Positions 13,669-24,139 of a DNA stretch of 64,000 bases are shown piece by piece. Below the pieces are notes generated by a model. The model worked only from the letters and a program-made list of their open reading frames with translations. It was not told the origin of the DNA and made no database searches. Within the stretch, counting starts at the first letter, position 1. The number at the start of each line of letters is the position of its first letter. Position numbers and translations under genes: made by a program. The DNA comes from Warburgia ugandensis (lineage: Eukaryota; Streptophyta; Magnoliopsida; Canellales; Canellaceae), in NCBI GenBank assembly GCA_035236585.1, contig CP141133.1, positions 43,107,729 through 43,171,728 of the forward strand, given 5' to 3'.

Positions 13669-15510
13669 GCCATTTGATGATCCTTGGTACATTTGTTGTG
13701 CAAGCTAAGCATCGGGGAGTCCCAACGCACAATTTCAAAAGAGTGCATGCCGTTGGAAGTCCCCTACCCACAACGTCAAATCCCTTTGAGCCTTAGGGCG
13801 ATCCTTTTGGCACGGCATATGAGCACTTTATGCTCCTGGAAGTACCATGACACAATGTCACAAGCATTACATATCTACGGAAGGCACAAAGTCAAATCAC
13901 GTCGAGTCCTAGGATATTCCCAAAAACAATGTCTACACTATTTCAAGCCATAGGATCAACACAGGCACGATATTCAGGCAATATGAATGTTGGAAAGTCA
14001 AACGCCACGATGTGAAAAGATTACATGTCCGCAGAAGTTCCCTCAGCACAAAGTCAAATCACTTTGAGCACTAGGATGCTCCCAAACACAATGTCCAAAC
14101 TTAAGAAGTTTAATGATGCTAGGCACAATGCATGGGCCTATTAAATGATGTGAAATCCCACGGAACGTGATTGAAGCAATACATGTCCTTGGAAGTTCAT
14201 AGGCAAAAAGCCAAATGATGTTTTCTAGCACAATGTCTAATTTTTTCAAATCGTTGCATGATCCTTGGCACAATGTCCGGGCACCTTAAAGGGAATTTTT
14301 GTAATTTTACCATGTAGGACCCTCTCGAAATTTAGAATACCCAAGTGGGCCATGCACTCGTTATCATGTAGGGAACACAATCATTTAATTTGAAACATAT
14401 TACAAATGGTTAAAAGTTTAAATAAGGAATCAAAGAAAAGGTAAATATTATTACTTGTAAAGGAGTTGCCATGTAGGTATTGGCACCCCATCCCCTCTCT
14501 TAAGGAATAGGACCGTATGGTCTGTTACCATGAGTGTGAGAAATCCAATGAAGAAGATGAAGAAGAAAAGGAGAGGAGCTTATTTAAAGAGCGCGATGTC
14601 TCGGAACAAAGATGCAAACCATTGAACATCTGGAAAGAGGTAACAAGATCAAATCCATGAAAAAATCTTTTTGATCGGATGTCAATTGAGCAGGTAAAAT
14701 TGCAAATAACGGCGAGAAGAATGTACCCTGATGGACATTCTAAAGAAAATGAATTTATAAAATCTAAGCCTTTCAACTTGTTCGCCGTCTCGAGAGGAGA
14801 AAAATGGCTCAAAAATAGACAAAGTCAAATCATTTCGACTGCTTGGATGTTTCCCAATCACATTGCCTTAGCTTCTTAAGGAGTTGGGTGCTCCTTGGCA
14901 GAATGTGTGGGTAATTTGAATGATTAGAAGACCCGAGGCACATTGTCGGAACAATACATGTCCTTGGAAGATCCTAGGCACAAAGTCAATTCACTTCGAC
15001 TCTTGAGATCTTCCATAACATAACGTCTGCTGCTTTATGGCTGTTGGACGATCCTAGACACTATGTTCAGCCAACTTAAGTGCCCAAGTCACAGTGTCAA
15101 GACAATACATTCCCTTGGAAGTCCCTAGGCACAAAACAAAATTGCTGCGAGTCCTAGGATGTTCCCAAACACATAGTCTGAACTTTTCACTGCATTGGTT
15201 GATCCAATTGGCACAATGTCTGGGCACTTTAAGTAATGGGAAGACCCATGTCACAATGTCAAAGCTTTACTTTTACATCAAAGTCCTTAGACACAAAGTC
15301 ATATCACTTCGATAGTCCAGGGATGATCCTCAACAGAATGTCTAAGCTTTTCAAATTATTGATGATCCCCAGCACATCGTTCAAGCTAGTTAAGGGCTGA
15401 AAAGTCCCAAGGAACAATTTCAAAACAATACATGTCCTTGGAAGTCCCTTGGTATAAAGTCAAATCACATCGAGTTTTGGGAAGCTCCCAAACAAAACTT
15501 TTCAAGCCAT
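13669..15510 (+). repeat. Satellite unit 6, truncated
   Basis: Only about 1.84 kb of the unit is present. It stops inside a monomer, at the point equivalent to about 2604 in unit 1, where unrelated A-rich and Athila-type sequence begins. Short purine-tract form. Confidence 0.9.
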
Positions 15511-15521
15511 CTTCAAGCCAT
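15500..15521 (+). repeat. 11-bp tandem duplication at the array edge
   Basis: CTTCAAGCCAT occurs twice in a row (one copy belongs to the satellite, positions 15500-15510, the second is 15511-15521) exactly where satellite identity ends. Such short duplications suit end-joining or slippage at a breakpoint. Confidence 0.8.
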
Positions 15522-16171
15522 CTTTCTTACCCCACTCACCTTAACCCAGAATAACCCAATAAAATAAATAACCACTACCCATCTTCAAAATGAGTAGAAT
15601 AAAAAAAATTCAAAAATAGGACAAAAAGACAAAGAAGTGAGAGAAAAAAATTAGTTGTCTTTCTTCCTAAGAAGAAAAAAAAAAGTGAAAAAAAAAAATG
15701 AAAAGAAAGATCAAAATTTGAAAGGGAAATTCACTTCAAGTACAAACCCAAAAGAAAAGTTGTCCTAACAGATATTCCTTGAAAACATCTACTCAATTTT
15801 GAACCTTTGAAATCTTTATACCTTTCTTTTCTAAACCTATCCTAAGCCTACATTTCATCCTAGTTAAAGACCTATTGATCTTAGGTCGACATAGCCTAAA
15901 TGAGGAGATAAATAGAAGGAATTGCTAATGAATGAGGATTCTCTGAGATAAAATAGGGAACTCGGCCTTACTGAATTTTGTAGGTATATTCACTGCAAAC
16001 CCTCACGAGGCATAACTCGTCCACTAGGGGTAACCTAACGGTTTAAGGGCTTGTTGCATGTGCTAAATGCAATCGTGAGTACCTACGAAAGTGACACCTT
16101 GTACTAGTTTTGTGTAAAATAGTTTTCTGCATGTTTTTCTTGGGACTAGCAAAATGGTGGTTAGGGGTGTG
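15522..16171 (+). mobile_element. 3' internal tail of an Athila-type LTR element
   Basis: This A-rich to mixed sequence has no recognisable coding content. It ends in a purine-rich run directly in front of an LTR-like start at 16172, which is the usual order at the 3' end of the internal region of a Ty3/gypsy element. The rest of that upstream element is missing, since the satellite begins immediately to the left. The assignment rests on position and the polypurine tract rather than on protein evidence. Confidence 0.6.
16156..16171 (+). other. Candidate polypurine tract
   Basis: GGTGGTTAGGGGTGTG lies immediately before an LTR start reading TGTTAAG. Ty3/gypsy elements prime plus-strand synthesis from such a tract next to the 3' LTR. 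Confidence 0.6.
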
Positions 16172-16596
16172 TGTTAAGTGTTTATTTTTGGCTAAAAGAC
16201 CCCTATTTTAGCATTTAATTAGACCATCTAACTCATTAATTTAGTAATTTTTGGGATAAAATATAAAAATTATCTCAAATTCACCATCCAACCATAAATT
16301 TTCAAAATTAATTGTCAGATGATCAATTGAGCTAAGTGGATGCTTAACGAATGGTTTAGATGACTTTAATCTAGTCTTTGGTTTTGCAGAGCAAATAAAG
16401 GAGGGTTGGATGGCTCAAATTTAATTTCAACGGTGTAGATCAGTTTGAACATCAATAAGGCAAGGGATGAAGGGTTCCTAAAAGAAAAAGGTTTCTTAAG
16501 AGAAGAGGAGTCCTAATTTGGAAGAGGAGAAATTTTCCTAATAGGATACTAAATCTTAAAGGAAAGAGGTTGAGTAGAATTAGGAGGGATGAAAAC

Positions 16597-16604
16597 TTAT
16601 AAAG
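16597..16604 (+). promoter_or_regulatory. TATA-like box, first LTR copy
   Basis: TTATAAAG lies about 425 bp into the LTR, where a U3 core promoter is expected. It is matched by a second box in the duplicated copy. Confidence 0.45.
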
Positions 16605-17350
16605 AGGGAACTGTGGGATTTGGAAAGGAAGTTTTGGAAGTTTGGAGTTTGGGTTGCCTTTCCTTTAATATCCTTTCCATTGATTGCCATTGTTTTATTT
16701 TTTTCTTCTGTTTATCATTGTTCTCGTCTTCCACTTCTCTCCTTTCCCTATTCTGAATCTACCCAATGCATAGTTACTCTTTTATTTTTCCAGTTTCTCT
16801 CTTTTGATTCACCACACCAGCTTTTATTTAAGCACCAACCCAATCCATGTCTACTTCCACACCAAACATCCAGCATCGTTGTTCACTGTCAGCTTCCCTT
16901 GTCCAGCTCTGTAAATCACGTCGATCTCCATCACCACTATTAAGCGTTTAATTTTGGCTAAAAGACCCCTAGTTTAGCATTGAATTAGATCATCTAACCG
17001 TTCAAATTTACAAAATTTAGCATGATTTTAAATTTAGCTTAAATTGACCATCCAAACTTTAATTTTTCAAAATAAATAGTCAGATGATCATTAGAGCTTA
17101 TTAGATGATTAATGTGCAGTTCAGATGATTCTAATTTGGTCTTTTATTTTGCAGATCGACTAAAGGAGGGTTGGATGGCTCAGATCTATGTTCAACGGTG
17201 CAGATCAAGTGAAGATCAATAAGGTAAGAGTCCTAATTTGAAGAGGAGTCCTAAAAGGAAGAAGAGTCCTAAATGGGAAGAAGTGGAGTTCCTAATAGGA
17301 ATCTACATCTTCAAGGAAAGAGTTTGAGTAAAATAAGAAAGGGAAAACAA

Positions 17351-17358
17351 TTATAAAA
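17351..17358 (+). promoter_or_regulatory. TATA-like box, second LTR copy
   Basis: TTATAAAA stands at the position equivalent to 16597 in the 766-bp duplication. Conservation of the box in both copies supports it as the LTR promoter. Confidence 0.45.
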
Positions 17359-19055
17359 CAGAAACCATATAAGCCTAAGGAAGTTTTGGAGTTTTAGAGT
17401 TTTTAGTTGTTTCCTTGCTATTTTCCTCTTCCAGGTTTGTTTTAGAGTTTTCCTAGTTTACTCATCTCACTTTCACGTTAACTGCTTTCCCCTCTCCTTC
17501 ATGGTTTTGTTTCAAAGCATCAACCCCAACCTCCATCACAGCATCACCTTTCTCTCCAGTATCTACCTCTTTAGCCTTGCACCCATCTACCTCTTCAATA
17601 CCTCTTTAGTCCTGCACCCATCTACCTCTTCAACCTGGCATCCATCACATGCCCCATTTTTTTTCTTTTTCCTCTTCCATCATCGACACTGCCTTCTTCC
17701 CATTCTTTTTCTTCGGCCTCTACCTCTTACCTTTTTTCTTTCTTTCTTTCTAGAGTCACAACCCCCATCTCTCTTGTTATCCTCTGCACACCACATTGCC
17801 CAAGCACACCTTTGCTTCCATTCTTCATCTCCACGCATCAAACTAGAGCACCATCTAGCTAGGCGTCTCCATCATTCACATCATTCATGACAGACACGCC
17901 CAGCCAGCCGGCTTCTCCCCTTCAAAGTTGCCTGGATTCCCTCCTTCACTTCCTCACCATATCTCTTCTTCTACCCAGATCTCCTCCAAGCACCATTGCA
18001 CTCCTCTGCTCCATAAGAACCATTCGACGTCCCCAGTTGTCCCTAGATTCTAGTGGCTTTGCATCTCCTGCCCCACCGACCACACACCCAAATCAGAAAA
18101 AAAGAAAAGAAAAAAGAGACGACACCCAGAAAAGGCTTCGTTTTCCCTCATCAGATGAGCTTCACCGACCAGGTGATTCCAGTTTGATCGTGCGATGGTC
18201 AACTACCCAAGATGGCACCAGATAATCCAGCATCTCTAGTAGCCCGCTCTAGCCGTCAACCCATCTTCTCCGGCCATCCCCATCTTCTCTGACTATTTCT
18301 CTTTTATGGGAGTTTTAAGGAACTTTCGTGCAAATTTCCAAAATTTCCCTTGACAAATTATTTTAAATTACATTTCTGTCCTGTACTATTCTTATCCATG
18401 TTTTATGTTATTTCCAATCTGGTAATCCACTTTCTGTGATGTTCTGTTACTGTTTAACTCAATTAATGATTCTGGTGTAACCACAAAAAACCTTTAATTT
18501 CTTGCCTATTTTACTTCAGAAGTTCAATGAAATTTTATGGCATGTTCTTAGGAAAGATTCTAGTTAATTACTATTCCTAATATTCAATTTGTATTCTGAA
18601 AACAAATCTAAGCCATAAATCATTAAATTTCCTAATTTGATTGGATCTCTAACAATTTGATGAATCTCACAAATTCATCCATCAGATCATTAATCCAAGA
18701 ATTTTGAATATATTGATGAAGTTTGATCAAAGTTTTTTAAGCTAGAAGTGAGGAAATTAAACATATTTAAGCTAGGAAATTAGATTTTTCTTGATTTCTT
18801 CTAGTTTTAGTTTTAATTAAGGTTTTATAGTTTCTTTTTCTATTCTTCCTGGAATTAGACTTCTGAAATTCCGCTGGTAAACTAAAGATGAAGCCTAAAA
18901 ATTTTGTGTAAATTTTTGTCCATTAAATTAAATTTGAAATAATTAAATTTTATTAAAACTCCAAATCTTTAAAGCGAGTCCCTGTGGGATCGACTCGTAT
19001 TTGCATAGCTATAATACAATAGCCCGTGCACTTGTGAAAAACATCAACAAGTTTT

Positions 19056-19073
19056 TGGTGCCTTTGCCGAGGA
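19056..19073 (+). other. Degenerate primer-binding site, tRNA-Asp type
   Basis: TGGTGCCTTTGCCGAGGA resembles the sequence TGGCGCCGTTGCCGGGGA, complementary to the 3' end of plant tRNA-Asp, with four differences. It lies a few bases after the LTR end. Athila and related lineages typically use this primer. Confidence 0.8.
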
Positions 19074-19085
19074 CCTGCAACGGAG

Positions 19086-20427
19086 TTTTTATCGAATTTA
19101 ATTAAAAATAAAAAAATTATAGGAATTGCATAGTTTTAGCATTTTAGGCAATTTTAGGTGCATTTTTCAATTTTTTTAGTGCATAAACCACCTAATTTCC
19201 TGAAATTGGTACTTATTTCTGATTTTTAGGGAAACAGGAAAGTGGAAGAAATTGGCATGAAAATCTTCATCAACACGGAAATTTTCTTACTTTCCCAGAT
19301 AAAAAAATTTCTGTTTTTGAGTGAATCTTGTAGTGAGGCCCCTTTGTAATTTGCACTTTTAATTTCAATTTTTAAAGGGTTATAATAATACAAGGCAAGT
19401 GTGGGATAAGGTTGCCCACACTTGATCTTCATCAGAAACCCCACTATAAGTCTTCTCACTCATTTATTTCCTAGATTAGGGCTTGCATTTAGAGTAAATT
19501 TTCATTTTTGGTAGTTTAATTGCATATAGAAAGCATCCTTTGATAATTGCTGCATTTTTAGGGTTTTGCATTAGTTTATTGCTTTTAATTGCATCTTAGG
19601 ACACAGTTAATGCTTTAAGGTGTTATATATGCTAATCAAACTGCCATGGAGTGGAATTAATTAGTAAGGGCAGCCCACCCCTATAAGATCAAGGGTGGAT
19701 TTTATCACCACTCCTTGGCCCACATAGGATAATCACCTCAAGCGCACTACCCTACCCTTCAAATCAAATTAAAATCAATCAGAAGAGACCTATAAGGCCA
19801 TCACATGCTCGTAGGACCCTCTTACTAAGATACAATTTATTGTCACTCCAGTGGCTTTTGAGCACTTTGGTTATTGAGGGTTGTCTAATAGAGCCTCGCT
19901 CTTCCCTCACCTCATGTTGACATTTGTGAGGTCTAAATGCCTCCTTACATGAGGGTTGTATTAACCACCTTGCGCAGAACCTAGTTGGTAAGCAATAATC
20001 AAATCTAAAGGAGAGGAGGAGTGCTAGATTAGGGTAAGTAAAAGCATTGTCTCCACACAAATTCAAGAAAATCAATATATTGCTTATTAGCCTAAGGTGT
20101 TTGACTGTGCCTTTTTGCTTGCATCACATAGAGTTAGAGTTAGCATTTAGAGTAGGACATTTTAGATTAGGAATAGTTCATGCAAGGGCATTGATCTCAG
20201 AACCCTGAGCTACTACCGTTAAACCAAGAGATTCAACGCATCCAACACCAAGGGGAAAGAAACATAGTTCTTATCCCTATGACTGAACCTCCAGCAGATT
20301 GAGCGCAAGACTATTAGAGATTTTTATGTGCCACTCCAACTTAATACCCCATCCTGCTTAGCTTTACCTCCTACTAATGTCGTCCACTTCAAGTTAAAGC
20401 TAGGAGTAATTCAATTACTCCCTACTT
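19086..20427 (+). repeat. Athila leader, tandem copy A
   Basis: Starts in the AATTTAATTAAAAAT stretch after the primer site and runs to a partial gag start near 20288-20427. The same text begins again at 20428. It includes the shared module described at 19640-20165. Confidence 0.85.
19640..20165 (+). repeat. Leader module M (copy 1 of a shared module)
   Basis: A recognisable block with the landmarks CACTCCTTGGCCCAC, GCCTCGCTCTTCCCTC and CTCCTTACATGAGGG, ending in a TTAACCACC...AACCTAGTTGGTAAGC zone. Related copies lie at about 21030-21600 (+), 28161-28400 (+, right part only), 32760-33190 (-), 42610-42680 (-, end only) and 61620-62060 (+). Two of these lie inside LTRs of another family. Confidence 0.75.
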
Positions 20428-21818
20428 TTTATAAAATTTAATTAAAAATCCCAAAAAAATCCAAAATTTTAAAAAAAAAAGTAAAAAATAAAAAATTATA
20501 GGAATTGCAAAGATTGAGCATTTTAAGCAATTTTAGGTGCATTTTAAAAAAAAAATTACTACATAACCACCTAATTTCTTGAAATTGGTACTTATTTCTA
20601 ATTTTCTTTTTCAGGGAAATAAGAAAGTGGAGGAAAGTGGTAAGGAAATCTTCATCAAAATGGAAATTTCCCTGCTTTCCTTGAATATGGCTTTTTTTAA
20701 TATTTTGAGTGAATCTTGTAGTGAGGATCCTTATAAATTGCAATTTCCATTTTAATTTTAAAGGCTTGTATAATACAGGGCAAGTGTGGGGTAAGGTGGC
20801 CCACACTTGATCTTCATCAGAAACCCCACTGTAAGTTTCCTCACTCATTTATTTTCTAGACTAGGGCTAGATTAAGGAATAAGATTCATGTGGCCGACCC
20901 CTAATTGGGATAAGGTCCTGATGATGACTAGGGCTACGGTAAATTTGCATTATTTGGTAGCATAACTCATATAGAAAGCATCTTTTATAATTGTTGCATT
21001 CTTAAGACCTGGTTAATACTTTAAGATGATATATATATGCTGATGGAACTGCCATGGAGTGTGGAATTTAATTAGTAAGGGCACCTTGGCCCCATAAGAA
21101 CAAGGGTGGATTTCATCACCACTCCTTGGCCCACCTAGGATAATACCTCGAGTGCACTACCCTACCCTTCAACTCAAATTAAAATCAATCAGAAGAGACC
21201 TATAGGGCCATCACATGCTCGTAGGACCCTCTTACTAAGACATGATTTATTGTCACTGTAGTGGCTTTTGTGCACTGTGGCTATTGGGGGTTGTCTAATA
21301 AAGCCTCGCTCTTCCCTCGCCTCCTGTTGACGTTTGTGAGGTCTAAACACCTACTTACATGAGGGTTGTATTAACCACCTTGCGCAAAACCTAACATGTA
21401 AGCAATAATCAAATCTAAAGGAGAGGAGGAGTGCTAGATTAGGGTAATTAAAAGCATTGTCCCAACACAAATTCAAGAAAATTAATATATTGCTTATTAG
21501 CCTAAGGTGTTTGACTATGCCTTTTGCTTGCATCACGTAGAGTTAGAGTTAGCATTTAGAGTAGGAAATTTTAGATTAGGACTAGTTCATGCAAGGGCAT
21601 GGATCTCAGAACCCAGAGCCACTACCTTTAAACCCTGAGATTCAACACATCCAATACCAAGGGGAAAGAAACATAATTCCTATCCCTATGGCTGAACCAC
21701 CAACAGAGATTGACCACAAGACGATTAGAGATTTTTATGCGCCGCTCCAACTTAATACCTTCCACTAATGTCGGCCACTTTGAGTTAAAGCCATGAGTAA
21801 TTCAATTACTCCCTACTT
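20428..21818 (+). repeat. Athila leader, tandem copy B
   Basis: A second copy of the leader and gag start, offset about 1342 bp from copy A. It is longer mainly because it holds a 57-bp RTE insertion and its 10-bp target duplication at 20870-20936. Copy B leads into the gag region proper. The two copies differ by roughly a tenth of their bases by eye. Confidence 0.85.
20870..20926 (+). mobile_element. 57-bp RTE LINE 3' end with 10-bp target duplication
   Basis: From AGGAATAAGATTCATG to the GATGATG tail this matches the extreme 3' end of the RTE LINE at 60050-60107, including ACCCCTAATTGGGATAAGG. It is flanked by ACTAGGGCTA at 20860-20869 and 20927-20936. The other leader copy (near 19475) has no such insertion. 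This is a severely 5'-truncated LINE insertion that landed after the leader duplicated. Confidence 0.92.
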
Positions 21819-23240
21819 TTTATGGTTGAGACCGAGAAGACCCAGACCTACATATCATGGAGTTCCTTGATATTTGTGTCACATTTAGGTTTTGAAATTT
21901 TTTGGATGCTTTGATTAGGCTTAGGTTATTCCCATTCACACTTAAGGACAAAGCCAAGTCATGGCTTAATTTCTTGGACGTAGGTTCCATACATACATGG
22001 GACCAATTGTCTAAGAAGTTTTTGAAGAAGTTCTTCCCTGTTCACAAAACAAATGCCCTGCGTTATGACATTATAAATTTCCAACAAAGGGATAATGAAA
22101 ATATTACCAATGTTTGAAATGGTGGAATGGACTCCTGCAAAAATGCCCTCACCATGGATTTGAGAAATGGCAGCAAGTTCAATACTTCTATGAGTCATTG
22201 ATGCCTCAAAATAGTCAAATGATAGATGTAGCGAGTGGAGGGACCCTCATGTTAAAAGATGAAAGTGAGGGATGGGAATTCTTTCAAACTATAGCCAATA
22301 ATTCTTAGCAATGAGTTTATTCAAATAGGAGAGAAAGAACTAACCAACCCACTAAGAAAAGAGGTATCTATGAGATAGGAGCGCATACTGATCTATCCTA
22401 TAAGCTTGACTCTGTCACTGAAAAATTAGGTGGAAGAATGGACAAGCTTAAAACTATGTTTCAATCTTTCACAGCTGCTATATTATCCCAAAGACCTCCA
22501 TAAGAGGTATGCGCTACTTGTTCTAGTCCAGGCCATTTAACCTCAGTGCATCCATTTAATAAAGTATTCCTTGAATATCTTATAGACCAAGTGAATGCAT
22601 TGAATGTATATAGCCAACCTAGTGACAACCCATATTCTAAGACTTACAACCCTGGATGGCTAGGCATCCCAATTTGTCTTGGTCAAAGAATAACCACCAA
22701 GGGGGGCCATCTGTAAATCCCCCTATCCAAAACTCTCCTCGTAGAACTACAATTCCCCATCAACAACCTCTATAACAAAAGAAACCATATTCAGAGGAAA
22801 ACATCCATACCATGCTAGAACAAATTGTAAAAGGTAATGATTATACTAAAAAGGCCTTACACCAATTGCAAAATGAGAGTAGACAGTCATCCAATGTCAA
22901 CTCTCAAGCCACAACCAAGTTAAAGAAGCAAGTAAGCCAATTGTCTACTAAATTACATAATAGAGGAAAGGGTCAATTTCCTAGTCAACCCATCCCTAAC
23001 CCTAAGGGTCAATTTGAGATAGGGTCAAGTTCTCCAAACCTTAACCCTCATGAGTGTGCCAAGTCCATAACCACCCTTAGGAGTGGTCGTCAGATCGATA
23101 ATGAAGAAGGGTAGGCTAAGGAAACTGTAGAGGAAAAATAGGCAACAAAAATACAGGAAAAAGAGAAAAGATAGAACAACCCTGTAGAACCTATAGAGGA
23201 CGCACCCAGTGTGCCTAAAGCCCCTTTTCCCCAATTATAG
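21688..23240 (+). pseudogene. Athila gag region (fossil)
   Basis: Translated pieces carry the Athila gag pattern: an N-terminal segment MAEPPTEI, a capsid-like stretch with RLRLFPFTLKDKAKSWLN and KFLKKFFP, then KCPHHGFEKW and LMPQ, then an ASGGTLM element. A lysine- and glutamine-rich C-terminal part ends in TTLRSGRQIDN. In an active element gag forms the virus-like particle. This copy is broken in several places. Confidence 0.85.
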
Positions 23241-23275
23241 AATAAAGCTAGGAAGGGATCAAACTTCAATAGTTA

Positions 23276-23860
23276 ATGGAGGTATTTAAACATGTACAAA
23301 TCAATATTCCATTGCTCAATGCAATTAAAGACATTCTTGCCTATGCCAAATTCTTAAAAGAGCTCTGCACAACAAAGCACAAGTTTAATGTGCAAAAGAA
23401 AGCCTTCCTCACCGAACAGGTGAGCTCTTTGATTCAACACAAGACCCCACCAAAGTTTAGAGACCAAGGATGTCCTACAATCACTTGTGTCATTAAAGAT
23501 CATGTCCTAGATAGGACACTTCTTGACTTAGGGGCTAGTGTTAACTTGTTGCCATACTCTGTCTATGAGCAACTAAAACTTGGTGAGTTAAAACCAACCA
23601 CTACCACACTACAATTAGCTGATAGATCTATCAAGATACCTCATTGTTTGCTTGAAGATGTCATGATACAGGTGGATAAGTTTTATTACCCTGTTGATTT
23701 CATTGTGCTAGACACCCTACCTGTATCTGATCCTAGTAGTCAAATCCCAATCATCCTTGGATGTCCATTTTGGCAACTTCCAACACCATTATTAATTGTA
23801 GAAATGGTGTAATGAAACTCTCATTTGGCAACATGCATCTTAAGCTTAATGTTTTTAATG
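23276..23860 (+). pseudogene. Athila protease region (fossil)
   Basis: It contains the retropepsin-like core DLGASVNLLPYSVYEQL followed by LADRSIKIPHCLLEDV and FYYPVDFIVLD, then a segment ending in PIILGCPF. This is the usual Athila aspartic protease layout. The region is part of a decayed element. Confidence 0.88.
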
Positions 23861-24139
23861 CTTGATCAACAACATTTAGACCTTGATGATCCCCCTAATG
23901 TCAACTTTATAAAGAATATAATTAATGAGATTCATTCACCATTGTCCATCTCGGCCACACTAGGGGCTTGTCTGATGCACTTTAATGGAGAATTTGATAT
24001 AGCTAAGTCTATTAAGAAGGTAAACAATCTTTTAAATGTTGCACCAATCATGGATACCTCTAAGTGGGGTCCTTATGTGGAACCACTCCCACGGTCTAAA
24101 TCTATCCCCAAACCCTCAAAAGAGCAACCACCATCTTTG

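Larger units (their letters stand above)
769..15510 (+). repeat. Higher-order satellite array, about 5.7 units of 2.55-2.59 kb
   Basis: Equivalent points recur at 784, 3367, 5959, 8541, 11102 and 13684, giving periods of 2583, 2592, 2582, 2561 and 2582 bp. Units look well over 95 percent identical by eye. Inside a unit, a diverged monomer recurs roughly every 155-165 bp, recognisable by motifs such as GGAAGTCCCTAGGCACAAAG, GAGTCCTAGGATGTTCCC and GGCACAATGTC. In unit 1 monomer anchors lie near 857, 980, 1135, 1291, 1920, 2068, 2218, 2382, 2540, 2695, 2854, 2995, 3115 and 3276. Two spacings are short, near 120 bp. One block of about 530 bp (1388-1920 in unit 1) lacks the monomer pattern. High identity between units with high divergence between monomers inside a unit is the signature of a homogenised higher-order repeat. 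The short frames inside recur only because the units are near-identical, and they are not annotated as genes. Confidence 0.95.
16172..17703 (+). repeat. 766-bp tandem duplication inside the LTR
   Basis: Text near 16191 (GCTAAAAGACCCC) recurs at 16957, an offset of 766 bp. Matching text follows, including the GGAGGGTTGGATGGCTCA region and the TATA-like zone. Similarity is clear to about 17430 and then fades into C/T-rich sequence. The copies are well diverged, so the duplication is old. Confidence 0.8.
16172..19049 (+). mobile_element. Long LTR, Athila type, shared by internal regions on both sides
   Basis: The left end starts TGTTAAG after a polypurine tract. The right end closes in CA just before a primer-binding site at 19056. 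About 2.88 kb long. The last 100 bp carry the text usual at Athila/Tat LTR ends (GTGGGATCGACTCG, then CCCGTGCACTTG). The first part is a 766-bp tandem duplication with two TATA-like boxes, followed by a C/T-rich stretch (about 17430-18330). Long frames at 17501-18225 come from this low-complexity pyrimidine stretch and are not genes. An LTR with a polypurine tract on the left and a primer site on the right is what unequal recombination between elements leaves behind. Confidence 0.8.

Noticed and set aside
784-15315. Recurring frames of 66 to 123 codons in the satellite
   Set aside because: They recur because the units are nearly identical, occur on both strands, and show no domain or codon signature.
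769-15510. CRISPR-like repeat and spacer structure
   Set aside because: The monomers are large, contiguous and diverged, with no short identical repeats or unique spacers, and the genome is a plant's.
17501-18225. Two adjoining frames of 129 and 112 codons
   Set aside because: They lie in the C/T-rich part of an LTR; the Ser/Pro/Leu/His bias follows from base composition.
19056-19073. Part of a tRNA-Asp gene
   Set aside because: Only the 18-nt primer-site complement is present; no tRNA body surrounds it.
22812-23114. A stand-alone small gene of 100 codons
   Set aside because: It is the C-terminal part of the Athila gag region.
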